The notes: generated from the sequence alone by a model not told the origin. Shown: positions 1-10,092, counted from the stretch's first letter. The stretch is 64,000 nucleotides of DNA from K189A clade bacterium (GCA_902528515.1 CABZTD010000001.1:124001-188000), one strand, 5' to 3'. Numbers and translations are program-made.

Positions 1-775
1 TTAGTTCATCGCCATGCAGGGGCCCCATCTCAATCACCCATAGTCTACCCTGGGAGTCTTGAGCAATGCCAAGCGGGTTGCGATGCCCAAGAGACCAGAC
101 CTCACCGTACACCCCAATTCGGTCTACCAGCGGTGAGTCAGCTCGATAGTCAACAAAGGGATTATCAGGAGGCACCGTGCCATCGTCGTTTAATCGCAGC
201 ACCTTGCCCAGATTGCTTTGCATATCCTGGGCCGGTGTGAACTTTTGGCGATCGCCTGAGGTAATCCATAAATACCCCTCGTCATCAAACATCAGCCGAT
301 GACCGTAATGACCGTAACCCACCATCTTCGGGTATTGGCGCCAAATTACTTCGAAGCCTGCGATTGAAGGACGGCTGCCCGCAAGGTCGATACGACCGCG
401 GCCCACCGCCGCACCCCGGGTACCATCGGGCGCAGATTCAACATAACTCAGGTAAACCATCCCATTAGTCACAAAATCCGGGTGCAAGGCAACATCACCC
501 ATCCCCCCCTGACCGCCATAGCCGACATCTGGCAGTCCACTGACGGCACGCTTGTTGCCATCTTTATCCACCACCAGCAGCCTGCCTTTCTTCTCGGTCA
601 CCAACATTTGACCATCGGGTAAAAAAACCATGGCCCAGGGTTCATCGAACGCAGTGATCGCTTCAATTTTGAAGGGTAAATCCTGGGTGGCTTGCGCGTT
701 AAAAGACGCCGAAAAAAGCAGCGTCAGCGCTAATACGTACTTTAATGCTGTAATAATCATCGCTGTTTTAACCAT
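1..775 (-). CDS. PQQ-dependent aldose sugar dehydrogenase (YliI/Asd type), 3' end outside window
   Basis: The minus-strand frame begins at ATG 775 and is still open at base 1. A signal peptide of about 27 residues (MVKTAMIIT... to FNAQA) precedes a glucose/sorbosone dehydrogenase beta-propeller start: EPWAMVFLPDG, GGMGDVALHPDF, GYGHYGHRL, WITSGDRQ and EVWSLGHRNP are hallmark strings of soluble aldose dehydrogenases. The last visible residues, GPLHGDEL, match the family just before the conserved N of the propeller. These enzymes oxidise aldoses in the periplasm with PQQ. About 258 of an expected 370 or so residues are visible. Its neighbour at 940 is divergent. The family call is firm; the substrate is not known. 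Confidence 0.9.
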   Translation of the reverse strand, partial: MVKTAMIITALKYVLALTLLFSASFNAQATQDLPFKIEAITAFDEPWAMVFLPDGQMLVTEKKGRLLVVDKDGNKRAVSGLPDVGYGGQGGMGDVALHPDFVTNGMVYLSYVESAPDGTRGAAVGRGRIDLAGSRPSIAGFEVIWRQYPKMVGYGHYGHRLMFDDEGYLWITSGDRQKFTPAQDMQSNLGKVLRLNDDGTVPPDNPFVDYRADSPLVDRIGVYGEVWSLGHRNPLGIAQDSQGRLWVIEMGPLHGDEL

Positions 776-939
776 CACTTTCGTTGCACTATTTGTTGAG
801 ACTTCCTTGAGGCGCGGCCCCAAGTTGTCCGTCAGATTAGGACATGGTGCGTGAACGAAATGCATAGAGATAGATGGTCGAAGCATTGGCGTTGGACCAG
901 GTGTGTGATGCAAGTTCAAACTTGCGATAAGCTTCTGTA

Positions 940-1539
940 ATGCGGGGATTTTCTCAAGCTGCAGACAACAACAAGGCTGCTATCCTAGAAGTGCTTGCCG
1001 AGCAGCTGCCCCGCCAAGCTAGACTGATCGAGATTGGCAGCGGCGCGGGCCAACACGCAATTCACATGGCCGCCGCGCTGAATCACGTTTCTTGGCAGCC
1101 TACTGATGTCGCCACTGTGCTGCCAATGTTAACGAGCAACATCTCCGAATATGGTGCTGCTAATATCCTAAGCCCCATTACCCTGGATTTGGCCACCCAA
1201 AGGTGGCCAGCTCAAACCTACGACTGCGTCTACTCCGCCAACGTTATGCATATTGTGAGTTCAGAACTCGGTGAAAATCTGATTCGTGGCGCGGCAAAAA
1301 TGCTAACCGCAGATGGAATGCTCGCGCTTTATGGCCCTTTCAAATACGAGGGGAAATTCACGAGTTCCTCCAACGCGGACTTTGACCTATGGCTAAAAGC
1401 ACGCGACGAGCAGAGTGGTATCCGAGATTTCGAGTGGGTTCATGATCTCGCCGCGCGGTCCGGCCTTCAATTGTTGTTGGACCAGCGAATGCCGGCCAAC
1501 AATCAGGCACTCATCTTTAAAGTTTCGGCAAAAAAGTGA
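940..1539 (+). CDS. DUF938 SAM-dependent methyltransferase-like protein
   Basis: A 199-residue protein matching the DUF938 family: N-terminal FSQAADNNKAAILEVL, then a class I SAM-binding glycine loop EIGSGAGQHAIHMA (about residues 31-44), the acidic end of the second strand in WQPTD, and YSANVMHIV where methyltransferases contact the substrate. Length equals the usual family length of about 200. The substrate is unknown in the family. It starts at ATG 940 with no strong SD. It is divergent from the sugar dehydrogenase and convergent with the carboxylase operon, 24 bp from its end, so probably a single-gene unit. Cytoplasmic; no signal peptide. Confidence 0.85.
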   Translation: MRGFSQAADNNKAAILEVLAEQLPRQARLIEIGSGAGQHAIHMAAALNHVSWQPTDVATVLPMLTSNISEYGAANILSPITLDLATQRWPAQTYDCVYSANVMHIVSSELGENLIRGAAKMLTADGMLALYGPFKYEGKFTSSSNADFDLWLKARDEQSGIRDFEWVHDLAARSGLQLLLDQRMPANNQALIFKVSAKK

Positions 1540-1563
1540 TCGCAGCAGTTCCACACTCTCTGA

Positions 1564-4500
1564 TTAGGATGACAACACCGCCAAAACCTGGCCCGCTGAA
1601 ACCGTTTGTCCTTCGATCACTAGCCAAGTAATCGTTCCAGCACTAGCCGCAGACACCGGCACTTCAGTTTTCATGGATTCGAGAACGGCAATTTCTTGAC
1701 CCTCTTCCACAACTTCGTTGTCCGCAATGAGCACTTTCCAAACAGACGCACTGATTGGACTGGTAATTTCTTCCCCTTCCAATTGACTCGCGCTGAAAGC
1801 GGGAGCGTTCGTAACCTGGGAACCAATGAATGTGAGACTTCCTGATGCTTTCCAACGCTCAAGTTCATCGACAAAAGCCCGCTGCCGAGTTTGGTTAAAT
1901 GCGCCGATTTCTGCGGCATTTTGCGCGAGCTCTTCCTGATAGAGACCCAGATCCAGTTGTGTCGTCTGAGTTTCTGGAAAATAGGCATCTGAAGCACAGG
2001 CTTCGCGGATTTCCAGTAACTCTTGGGCGTCGACTTCTTGATAGCAAATTTGGTCGAAATTGCGAAGCAGCCAACATTCGTTCCCGAGTTCACCAAAACC
2101 CTGATTGCGCCATACCGGGATGGTCCGACCAACGAACTGATAACCCCCGGGGCCCTCCATGCCATAGATACACATATAGGAACCGCCAATACCCACAGAC
2201 CCTTCGGCAGTCCAAGTGCGGGCAGGATTATATTTGGTCGTCACTAGGCGGTGACTGGGGTCAACTGGCGTCGCCAGGGGCGCACCGAGATAGACATCGC
2301 CAAGACCCAGCACCAGATAGCTAGCATCAAAGATAATCTGCTTTACCTGCTCCACCGAGTCCAATCCGTTTATCCGACGAATGAATTCGATGTTATCGGG
2401 GCACCAGGGCGCGCCAGGACGAACATTCTTCGTATAACGCGCAATCGCCTCATGACAAGCAGGGTCGTCCCAGGACAATGGCAACCGAACAATTCGTGAA
2501 GGAACTGTGGTGCTGCAATTAGTCCTAGCCTGCTCTAAAAGTGGCTCTAGGGCTGGCACTATGGTGTTGTGAGCCCATCGCGTGGTATCGAAGCGCAGTA
2601 GCAGCGAACGTACGCCGGGGATCATTTCCACGACACCAGGCAAACCACTATCAATGACGATCTTGGCAAAGTCACCGATAAGCACCCGGCAGCCCACATC
2701 AATAATCGCCTCACCGAATTCCAGCAGTACCCACTCTTGGCCCGCCTGCCGGATTTTTACATCGTTGGCTTGATATAACACGATCTTCGCTGCAGCGCTT
2801 TCTTTCACTTGGTTGAGGCTTGGCACTACGACCAATTTTTGTCGTGCATCTTCTAGCCACTGTTCCTGAGCCTCACTGATTTCAACGGCCTGGTGCTGAT
2901 CAACTAACTGCAGCTGCACCTCGTCGCCGGGCACCAGTTGGCCAAGTTTCCAGCGATCGGCATTGATCACCACAGCTGGACAAACAAAACCACCGAGGGA
3001 AGGTCCATCGGGGCCGAGAATGACTGGCATATCACCGGTGAAATCCATCGCGCCAAAGACATAGGCTGAGTCATGAATATTTGATGGATGCAGGCCAGCT
3101 TCACCCCCGTCTTCACGCGCCCACTCTGGAGTTGGGCCGTTGAGTCGAATACCCGTGCGATTAGAGTTGTGATCAATCTTCCAGCGAATACTGAATAACT
3201 TTTCGATCCAGGCCTCGGTGAAGAAATCTGGGGCCGCATGTGGACCTAGTAAGACCCTGAGAATGTGACGATCGTGCAGTGGCGTTTGTTCCCGCTCCTC
3301 GACGCCTGCTGGCATCCCAGACTGTTTCACCCTATGCCAGCGCAGCACATCCAGCGGACGCAACGCGCGTCCCTGGTGACCGCCGAATTTACCGAGTACA
3401 AAGGTTGCCGGCGAACCGAGAAAATCTGGGAGATCCAATCCACCCTGGAACAGCAGATAGGCGCGAAGCCCTTCTTCCATCGCGTCAATACAAAGCACCT
3501 GACCCGATGCAACCGCAAACACCTGACCACGTTTAATCGGCTGTTCGTCCAGGGTAGCCTGCAACCTGGCACCGGTCAGAACACAGCGAGTGGGGCCACG
3601 AAATCGTATTTTTGCACCGGCGAGCACCATTTCGAGACCGGCAGCGCCTAAGGGGTTATCGAGCAGACGGTTACCCAGCTGAAAGGATAAGTCGTCCATG
3701 GGGCCAGATGGTGGCACACCCACATCCCAATAACCTTGCCGACCTGGATAAGACTGCACGGTCATCTCCAGCCCCGGACGTATCACCTCCAACTCGTTCG
3801 GCTGGTAAGACAGGGCTGCAAGCAACTTAGTGTCTATATTGCCCGAACGAAAAAGGTTGCAGTCGAGTGCTTGCTGCAGAAGGACGATATTGGTGGTCGT
3901 GCCGTAGATCTTAATCTCAGCGAGTGTGGCCAATAGTTCATCTATTGCCTGAGAACGGCTTTCACCGAAACTCATAATGTTTGCAAGCAGAGGATCAAAC
4001 CAGTGCGAGACCAAACTGCGCTGTCCAACCCAGCTATCAATGCGCCAAACATCCGGGAAGTTAACGTCGACCTCACCGGGCGTAGGTTTGAAATTGTCAT
4101 AAGGATCTTCAGCGTAAAGTCTTACCTGCACAGCAGCACCCGATGGCTTCAGCTCCGCCTCAAGTGCACAGCAGCTAGGCAAGTCCTTAGCGGCTAGTCG
4201 AATCATCCATTCAACAATATCAACCCCATAAACTAGTTCGGTAACACCGTGCTCGACCTGCAGTCGAGTATTCACCTCTAGAAAGTAATACTCCTGAGCA
4301 TCTGCGTCGTAAAGAAATTCAATAGTGCCCGCGCTGGCGTAGTTAACCGAGGCCGCCAAAGAGCGTGCACGATCATGCATAGACTGACGGATATTCTCAG
4401 GCAAATTCGGCGCCGGACATTCTTCAACAAGCTTTTGATTGCGACGCTGCAGCGAGCAGTCGCGGTCCCCGAGAATGATGACCTCTCCCTGACCGTCACC

Positions 4501-5139
4501 GAATAGCTGTACCTCTACATGTCGTGCATTAGTGATGCACTTTTCTAGGAACACGCCCGGACTGGTAAAATTGCTTTTCGCTAGGGCGGTCACGGACTCA
4601 AAAGCCGCTTCCAAGTCTTTAACAGAATCGCAGAGCTGCATGCCGATGCCACCGCCGCCGGCAGTGCTTTTCAGAAGCAGCGGATAACCAACCTCTTTAG
4701 CGGCCGAGACCGCTGCGGCCAGGTCGGGCAAAATACTTGTGCCTTCTAAAATAGGCACCCCCTCAGTTTGGGCTAAGGCACGAGCCTCGTGTTTGAGACC
4801 AAAAACGTTGATCACTTCGGGGGAGGGTCCAAGAAAGGCCAATCCCGCTGCTGCCACCTTGCTAGCAAAATCTGCGTTCTCGCTCAGGAAGCCGTAGCCC
4901 GGATGAATCGCGTCGGCGTTAGCCTGATCAGCAATTGCGAGGATTTGCGCTACGTCCAGATAGGTTTCGGCTACCGAATTACCGACTAAATCGTATACCT
5001 CATCAAACAACTCAAAGTAACGACTGTCTTTTTCAGCCTTTGTCCGGAGAGCTATGCTGGTTATACCCATACGCTGTAGTGTGCGAGCGATTCGAACCGC
5101 AGCCACGCCACGGTTCGCTATCAGAATTTTCGTGAACAA
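1564..5139 (-). CDS. Biotin-dependent guanidine/urea carboxylase
   Basis: A 1191-residue multidomain carboxylase. Residues 1-450: biotin carboxylase with ATP-grasp loop GGGGIGMQ and EVNTRLQVEH. Residues about 465-1080: carboxyltransferase built from KipA/KipI-like (AHS2 and AHS1) halves, with GPDGPSLGGF and TTKYNPARTWT. C-terminus: biotinyl domain with VLESMKTEV, biotin on Lys1157. It carboxylates urea or guanidine with ATP and bicarbonate. Because the two upstream genes encode the associated proteins that act as carboxyguanidine deiminase (CgdAB) in characterised guanidine pathways, guanidine is the likelier substrate; this is inference from context. Unlike the yeast urea amidolyase it lacks the fused allophanate hydrolase, which is separate at 6951. 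The start is TTG, one base after the upstream stop, so coupled translation. Confidence 0.93.
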   Translation of the reverse strand: MFTKILIANRGVAAVRIARTLQRMGITSIALRTKAEKDSRYFELFDEVYDLVGNSVAETYLDVAQILAIADQANADAIHPGYGFLSENADFASKVAAAGLAFLGPSPEVINVFGLKHEARALAQTEGVPILEGTSILPDLAAAVSAAKEVGYPLLLKSTAGGGGIGMQLCDSVKDLEAAFESVTALAKSNFTSPGVFLEKCITNARHVEVQLFGDGQGEVIILGDRDCSLQRRNQKLVEECPAPNLPENIRQSMHDRARSLAASVNYASAGTIEFLYDADAQEYYFLEVNTRLQVEHGVTELVYGVDIVEWMIRLAAKDLPSCCALEAELKPSGAAVQVRLYAEDPYDNFKPTPGEVDVNFPDVWRIDSWVGQRSLVSHWFDPLLANIMSFGESRSQAIDELLATLAEIKIYGTTTNIVLLQQALDCNLFRSGNIDTKLLAALSYQPNELEVIRPGLEMTVQSYPGRQGYWDVGVPPSGPMDDLSFQLGNRLLDNPLGAAGLEMVLAGAKIRFRGPTRCVLTGARLQATLDEQPIKRGQVFAVASGQVLCIDAMEEGLRAYLLFQGGLDLPDFLGSPATFVLGKFGGHQGRALRPLDVLRWHRVKQSGMPAGVEEREQTPLHDRHILRVLLGPHAAPDFFTEAWIEKLFSIRWKIDHNSNRTGIRLNGPTPEWAREDGGEAGLHPSNIHDSAYVFGAMDFTGDMPVILGPDGPSLGGFVCPAVVINADRWKLGQLVPGDEVQLQLVDQHQAVEISEAQEQWLEDARQKLVVVPSLNQVKESAAAKIVLYQANDVKIRQAGQEWVLLEFGEAIIDVGCRVLIGDFAKIVIDSGLPGVVEMIPGVRSLLLRFDTTRWAHNTIVPALEPLLEQARTNCSTTVPSRIVRLPLSWDDPACHEAIARYTKNVRPGAPWCPDNIEFIRRINGLDSVEQVKQIIFDASYLVLGLGDVYLGAPLATPVDPSHRLVTTKYNPARTWTAEGSVGIGGSYMCIYGMEGPGGYQFVGRTIPVWRNQGFGELGNECWLLRNFDQICYQEVDAQELLEIREACASDAYFPETQTTQLDLGLYQEELAQNAAEIGAFNQTRQRAFVDELERWKASGSLTFIGSQVTNAPAFSASQLEGEEITSPISASVWKVLIADNEVVEEGQEIAVLESMKTEVPVSAASAGTITWLVIEGQTVSAGQVLAVLSS

Positions 5140-5140
5140 G

Positions 5141-5863
5141 TTACTGCAGCCTCATCTCAACCTGAACAGGAGTGGGGTTATAGCCATTGCATGGGTTGTT
5201 CAATTGGGGGCAATTGGAGATCAAAATCGCTAAATTTACGTGAGCAAGTATTTCGACATATTTGCCTGGGCCGCTGACACCATCTTCAAAAGTCAGCTTG
5301 CCCTCTGGAGTTACCGGCACATTCATGAAGAAGTTCACGTTATGAGATAGATCCGACTTCGTCAGCTGCAAATCAGCGAACTGGTTATTTAGGGCAAGTA
5401 GCCAACTGTCGCGACAGGAATGCATGGTTCTTTTGTCCAGCGCATACCGGACCGTGTTGCTCTCTGCAGCGCATGCGCCCCCTAGGGTATCGTGGCGACC
5501 GCATGTATCTTCAACAATTTCCGCTAGGGCATCGCCACTTTCCGACCTTAGAACCGTACCCGTTGTTAGATATAGAGAACGCTGGGCCTGGACGGTCTGC
5601 ATGGCACTGTAGCGCTCAGCAAAGTTGTCCGCATTGAAAAACAGGGTATCTACAGCCTGGTTCCCATGTGCATCGGTAAGTCGAATGATCCGATCCTTGG
5701 GCAGCACACCTAGCCAGTAGCCGCCAGCAGGAATTGTCCTTGGCGTCTCATCCTGCATCATCAATTTATTCACTGGTGACAAGCTATCTTCCAAGATAAT
5801 AGAGCTCCGTATTGGTGAAACCGCGGGTATTTTCCTCGCAGCTGTTACGGCAAAAATCGTCAT
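5141..5863 (-). CDS. Urea carboxylase-associated protein 2, carboxyguanidine deiminase subunit (DUF1989)
   Basis: DUF1989 family, 240 residues from ATG 5863. Diagnostic strings: [45 protein letters not shown], and [14 protein letters not shown] (a metal/active-site core of conserved Cys, His and Asp). It pairs with the gene upstream to form the carboxyguanidine deiminase that makes allophanate from carboxyguanidine in known guanidine operons. The ATG at 5863 overlaps the upstream gene by 80 bp. Family members usually begin near residue 24-27 here, so TTG 5794, GTG 5773 or ATG 5761 are also possible starts; a GGAAG lies upstream of the last two. Function is inferred from family and operon. Confidence 0.88.
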   Translation of the reverse strand: MTIFAVTAARKIPAVSPIRSSIILEDSLSPVNKLMMQDETPRTIPAGGYWLGVLPKDRIIRLTDAHGNQAVDTLFFNADNFAERYSAMQTVQAQRSLYLTTGTVLRSESGDALAEIVEDTCGRHDTLGGACAAESNTVRYALDKRTMHSCRDSWLLALNNQFADLQLTKSDLSHNVNFFMNVPVTPEGKLTFEDGVSGPGKYVEILAHVNLAILISNCPQLNNPCNGYNPTPVQVEMRLQ

Positions 5864-6497
5864 CGCTCACAGGTGGTGACTCGCTGAGGGCCATTTGAAC
5901 CTCTGTCTCAGGATAATCGGGTGAGTCATTGAAGGGATGAGGACAGGTGTGACAAACGACAATGCTGTCCATTTCAAAGCGCAACCGGACCTTAGTACCT
6001 GGTTGGTATCCTGGGGCGAGGGATAGATTGCCCTGGGCATCCGCATCTACTCGAGAAAACCAGTTCATATTGGCAACTAGGTCGCGTTGACCAAGTCCGT
6101 ACTTACCAAGCTCAATCAAAAAACTATCCTGGCCATTGCGAACGTAGTCGTTTAGCGCCTTTTGATAATTGTCTTTTGACCAAGGCTTGGTTGCCAACAA
6201 GGCCTCAGTACACGTGCCACTGGTCGCATCGTGCCACCCGGCATCATCATCAATCACGGAACACAGGATGCGCCCCATATCGGTGTAAAGACAGTTTCCT
6301 AAAGTGATTTTGAACGTGTGCTGGCACTTCAACGAGTCGGGCAAGTTCAATCGCTCGGTCGTGTTTTCCGCGTTGTAGATCAGCATCCCTACATTGCTGC
6401 CTCCAGACAGATCCGTCAGTTCCAGAGCAACTCCCTTCCTAACCGTCATGGACCAGTGTCGTCCGCCTGGAATGCTCTCGATGTATTCTCTTATCAT
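5784..6497 (-). CDS. Urea carboxylase-associated protein 1, carboxyguanidine deiminase subunit (DUF1989)
   Basis: A 237-residue DUF1989 protein, first gene of the carboxylase operon. It opens with [21 protein letters not shown] and carries [31 protein letters not shown] and the characteristic C-terminus [18 protein letters not shown], whose Cys pair is typical of this subunit. It is a paralogue of the following gene (about the same fold order), and the two form the heteromeric deiminase in studied guanidine degraders. Because its real C-terminus runs to 5784, the start of the next gene must either overlap or lie downstream. ATG 6497 is the natural start. Cytoplasmic. Confident on family; role inferred. 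Confidence 0.88.
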   Translation of the reverse strand: MIREYIESIPGGRHWSMTVRKGVALELTDLSGGSNVGMLIYNAENTTERLNLPDSLKCQHTFKITLGNCLYTDMGRILCSVIDDDAGWHDATSGTCTEALLATKPWSKDNYQKALNDYVRNGQDSFLIELGKYGLGQRDLVANMNWFSRVDADAQGNLSLAPGYQPGTKVRLRFEMDSIVVCHTCPHPFNDSPDYPETEVQMALSESPPVSDDDFCRNSCEENTRGFTNTELYYLGR

Positions 6498-6950
6498 GGG
6501 GTACTGGCACCTTCCCTAACTCGAAAGCTTGTGATCAAGCGATTTCGTTAGAAGAGTGATTTGATAGCGGGTTGGCGCAAAAGTTAGCACAAGTGGTGAA
6601 GCGATTAATAGGATTAGTGGGAGAAAGCAGTGGGCGGACTCGCCAAACGCACCCTCGGTCTCTTGTGCACCTTCGCCCCGAGCGCCTTATCGCAGGCGTC
6701 GTGCCACTTGCGATTTTGGAAGAAAGCGCCTGTGCCGGCTCCGCCCGAGTTGGCACAACATTAGCAAAGAGTGGAGTCGAATCACTGCAAAGCGTAGAAA
6801 AACTTAAAAGATCTAAGTTAGTAGGGTACTTTTCTAGTTCAGCCGCACCAATTAAGTGCCTAATAGCCTGATCGGCCTCTTTACAGTGCTATTTAGAAAA
6901 GCCGGCGCAGATCGTTTTGCTTTTAGCAAAATCTTGCCAGACCAACATCA
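6498..6950. promoter_or_regulatory. Divergent control region of the guanidine/urea cluster with RNA-like hairpins
   Basis: This 453-bp gap separates the minus-strand carboxylase operon from plus-strand allophanate hydrolase. It holds several inverted repeats. The best is at 6731-6757: TGTGCCGGCT, a 7-base loop, then AGTTGGCACA. All ten pairs form on the plus-strand RNA only if two G-U wobbles are allowed. Others are ATCGCA/TGCGAT around 6689-6714 and CTCGG/CCGAG around 6653-6681. I looked on both strands for the conserved blocks of guanidine-I, -II and -III riboswitches and did not see them. A leader RNA or a protein operator is possible; neither is shown. Confidence 0.35.
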
Positions 6951-8780
6951 ATGAGATCTCCCATGCCTCAATCACCAAATGTTGCAATCTTTCTTGAGGG
7001 GTCGGTCAGCGATTTGCTGAAAGCATACCGATCCGGTCAGATTACCCCTGATGTGGTGGTCGAGCACATAGTAACGGCATCGGCCGCCATTGCCGAAAAC
7101 CCCATTTGGATCACCCCGCCGGACCACGCAAGGCTGCAAGGTTATCTAGATCGGCTCGCCGATACCGAGCCCGATAGCTTGCCGCTTTGGGGCGTGCCGT
7201 TTGCTGTGAAAGACAACATTGACGTCGCAGGTATGCCCACAACTGCGGCCTGTCCGGACTATGCCTATCAGCCGGCTGCATCTGCCTTCGTAGTGCAACG
7301 CTTGATCGACGCTGGAGCAATCCCCGTGGGTAAAACCAATCTAGATCAATTTGCCACGGGCCTCGTAGGCGTTCGTTCTCCTTACGGCGTGCCGATCAAT
7401 CCTGCCCTGCCCGACCGCATACCCGGTGGCTCCAGTTCAGGCAGCGCTATCGCCCTAGCCTGCAACCTGGCGAGCTTTGCTCTGGGAACAGATACCGCAG
7501 GCTCGGGACGCATACCGGCGGCATTCAATCGTCTAACTGGCTTTAAGTTAACCAGGGGATTGCTCTCGACCCGCGGCGTGGTACCTGCCTGTCGAAGCCT
7601 AGACTGTGTCACACTCTTCACTCATAACACTGCAGACGCTGCGTTAATCGCAAGCGTCACCGCCACTTTCGATTCAAATGACCCCTTCGCTCGTCCCAAT
7701 TCTCCGAATAATGCGCTTGATGCTTTCGGCCAATGGCAGGGTCCCCTGAAACTGGCAGTGATTGAACCCAATCAGCTCGCCTTCTTCGGCGATACCACTT
7801 ACGCAGATGCTTACAGAAAAACCGTTGATCGTCTGGAACAAACGGATGTTCAGCTTAAACCGATAGACTTTAATCCTTTTGTGGCCGCGGCAAACCAGCT
7901 CTACGATGGGCCATGGATCACCGAGCGATATATCGCCGTTAGCGAGTTACTAGAGAGATCGCCTGACGTCATCTTACCTGTGACCCGCAACATCATAGGT
8001 GCTGGCAAGGAGCGGTATGCAACAGAAGTTTATAAATCGATCTATCTGTTAGCCGAACTTCGTAACCAGTGCCTTTTCGGGCTTTCCGGTTGCGATGCGC
8101 TGTTGACTCCAACGGCAGGCAGACACTTTAGGCTCAAGGAATTGGAGGCGGACCCTGTAGGTCACAATCAACAGCTGGGGCATTACACGAACTACATGAA
8201 TTTATTAGATATGTGTGGTCTCGCTATTCCGGGTATGGATACGGTGTCGGATTCACCTTTCGGCATAACCTTGGTTGGCGACCGCTTCCAGGATGCTCGA
8301 CTGCTAGCCATTGGCGCCCGTCTGGAAAAGATTTTGCGACCCCCTACAGAAAATGATTCGGAAAAGGTACTTCCTTTCAAAGATCCTGCACACGTTTACC
8401 TAGCGGTCTGCGGAGCGCATATGACGGACTTACCCCTAAACCATCAGCTAACGAGCCGAGGCGCAGTGTTGATAGAAGCTACCGAATCCGCCTCAAAGTA
8501 CAGACTGTACGCACTCGCTGGAGGTCCTCCTATGCGACCAGGGATGGTTCGAGTGAACGAGGACGGTTGCGCGATTAAACTAGAAATATGGAGGATGCCA
8601 GCGCAGGCTTTTACGAGTTTTTTAGCGTTGATTCCTAGCCCGCTCGGTATAGGCAACATCGAAACGGCTTCGGGCAAAAGCGTGCCTGGGTTCATCTGTG
8701 AACAGGCGGGCTTGCTCGGCGCCACCGACATCACAGAATTCGGCGGTTGGCGAAGCTATTTAGCCAGCAAAACCTCCTGA
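6951..8780 (+). CDS. atzF: Allophanate hydrolase (AtzF type)
   Basis: A 609-residue amidase-signature enzyme that splits allophanate to ammonia and CO2, the last step of the carboxylase pathway opposite. The Ser-cisSer-Lys triad is visible: Lys87 in FAVKDNIDV, the cis-Ser within GGSSSGS (161-165) and the nucleophile Ser185 in DTAGSGRIPA. The C-terminal 130 residues (from about 475) form the small domain typical of allophanate hydrolases, which distinguishes it from plain amidases of about 470 residues. ATG 6951 opens the frame; a second ATG follows at residue 5. Divergent from the UAAP/carboxylase operon, so the two halves are probably controlled from the shared 453-bp region. Confidence 0.93.
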   Translation: MRSPMPQSPNVAIFLEGSVSDLLKAYRSGQITPDVVVEHIVTASAAIAENPIWITPPDHARLQGYLDRLADTEPDSLPLWGVPFAVKDNIDVAGMPTTAACPDYAYQPAASAFVVQRLIDAGAIPVGKTNLDQFATGLVGVRSPYGVPINPALPDRIPGGSSSGSAIALACNLASFALGTDTAGSGRIPAAFNRLTGFKLTRGLLSTRGVVPACRSLDCVTLFTHNTADAALIASVTATFDSNDPFARPNSPNNALDAFGQWQGPLKLAVIEPNQLAFFGDTTYADAYRKTVDRLEQTDVQLKPIDFNPFVAAANQLYDGPWITERYIAVSELLERSPDVILPVTRNIIGAGKERYATEVYKSIYLLAELRNQCLFGLSGCDALLTPTAGRHFRLKELEADPVGHNQQLGHYTNYMNLLDMCGLAIPGMDTVSDSPFGITLVGDRFQDARLLAIGARLEKILRPPTENDSEKVLPFKDPAHVYLAVCGAHMTDLPLNHQLTSRGAVLIEATESASKYRLYALAGGPPMRPGMVRVNEDGCAIKLEIWRMPAQAFTSFLALIPSPLGIGNIETASGKSVPGFICEQAGLLGATDITEFGGWRSYLASKTS

Positions 8781-8878
8781 CCAGCAGGCCAAGACTCGCT
8801 CCTCAGAAAGGACAAAATCAAAAATATCTGGCGAATAATCGTTTTCAAACCAATACCAACGAAAAAGAGCGCACACTC

Positions 8879-9529
8879 ATGGAAGCACAAAACGCAAGGT
8901 CTATCCTTTTCGCATCAAACTCGACTATGCCCTGGTTAGTTTCGTTACGAGTCCTACTTTGGCTGATACTGGGTCTTTACCCTCTATCATCGGCATTCGC
9001 GATCCATCACCAGCAAGGCGAAATCAAGTCGGATGAAAGCGTGCAGTTGGCCTACGCTGAATCTTTCATTGACGCTTTTTATTCTTTTGACCCTGCGCAA
9101 CTGGCTCCTTTAATGGCTTCAGCTCAAGAGAGCAAACCTCGTTTGCTGTACTACCAAGGCTGGGCCGAAGGCGGTAACTATATCGTCTTGGAACGTGCCT
9201 CCTGCGTTATGGAAGAGGAAAATAAGGTCGCCTGTCCAGTCACGGTGCAAGATGACCCCGTCGTCGCACTTAACACCGGTTTTAATGTCACCGACACATT
9301 CCATCTAACTTTTGAGGGAGAAAAACTCGTTGACGTAGATACTAGCTCCAATGACCAGCCAATTTACTACGAGGCTCGTAAGTGGGTTGAGGCAAACATG
9401 CCCGAAGTGATGAGCGGCCCGTGCAAAAACAGAAATTCCGAAGACGCGACACCGGGCGATTGCGCTCGCGCTATGACCAAGGGTTACGCGGCTTTCTATG
9501 AAGCAGTGGTCGCACCGGCCAAGCCCTAG
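8879..9529 (+). CDS. Secreted protein of unknown function
   Basis: I do not recognise this gene. ATG 8879 is preferred over an in-frame ATG at 8747 that would overlap allophanate hydrolase, because AAAAAGAG lies just upstream and a clear export signal follows: a basic start, then a hydrophobic run WLVSLRVLLWLILGLYPLSS ending AFA. The mature part (about 180 residues) has two Cys pairs and the strings AYAESFIDAFYSFDPAQLAPLM and RLLYYQGWAEGGNY, which recall NTF2/SnoaL-like periplasmic proteins. That is only a resemblance. It is co-directional with allophanate hydrolase about 100 bp away and may be cotranscribed. Confidence 0.7.
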   Translation: MEAQNARSILFASNSTMPWLVSLRVLLWLILGLYPLSSAFAIHHQQGEIKSDESVQLAYAESFIDAFYSFDPAQLAPLMASAQESKPRLLYYQGWAEGGNYIVLERASCVMEEENKVACPVTVQDDPVVALNTGFNVTDTFHLTFEGEKLVDVDTSSNDQPIYYEARKWVEANMPEVMSGPCKNRNSEDATPGDCARAMTKGYAAFYEAVVAPAKP

Positions 9530-10092
9530 GTTGTAGAAGGCCCATGGTGCTAATTCCTATAAGGTCCGGACATTGATGGACAGACCGAGCTCGATTTTCG
9601 GGGCCAAAATGCACTTTTTCGATGAATGACTATCTCTTTTGCACATTATCAGTGCAGCAGGCGCTGGGATTAAGAGATCGTGTAATCATTTTTGCCGGTG
9701 CTGGTGAGCAAAGTTTTTAGACGCAAGCTGACCTGCATTGAAAAATACAATGCCAGTTCGGTGCTTTGCGTAACTTTTCGCAGTCGGTCCGAACCAATCC
9801 TTAGCGGCAAGCCGTCATTGCACAAATTGAGACCGTAAAATTATCACACTAGATCAATGCGTTACGGCGTTTCAAGCATGCACGTCTACAGCGACCACCG
9901 AAGACCACCACACATGCGAGTGCCATCGCTCTCCACCTTAAGAGACTTGGCACTTCTCAATCGGCTCCACTAACCGAATCTAGGCCTATTTCTTGCATCG
10001 CCTTAATCCGATAGCTCGACACTGGCGCTTCTGGAAAACGAATCTGGTGGCTCATATCAAACCTCTGCGCCCATGTCTCATGGATAAGCTTT
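9530..10092. other. Intergenic, 563 bp, no gene recognised
   Basis: No frame of useful length and no recognisable RNA, repeat or terminator. Presumably it holds the promoter of the following desaturase gene, but I cannot point to convincing -35 and -10 elements. Confidence 0.5.

Noticed and set aside
6498-6950. Guanidine riboswitch
   Set aside because: Looked for because of the CgdAB-like genes; none of the conserved blocks of classes I-III could be found by eye.
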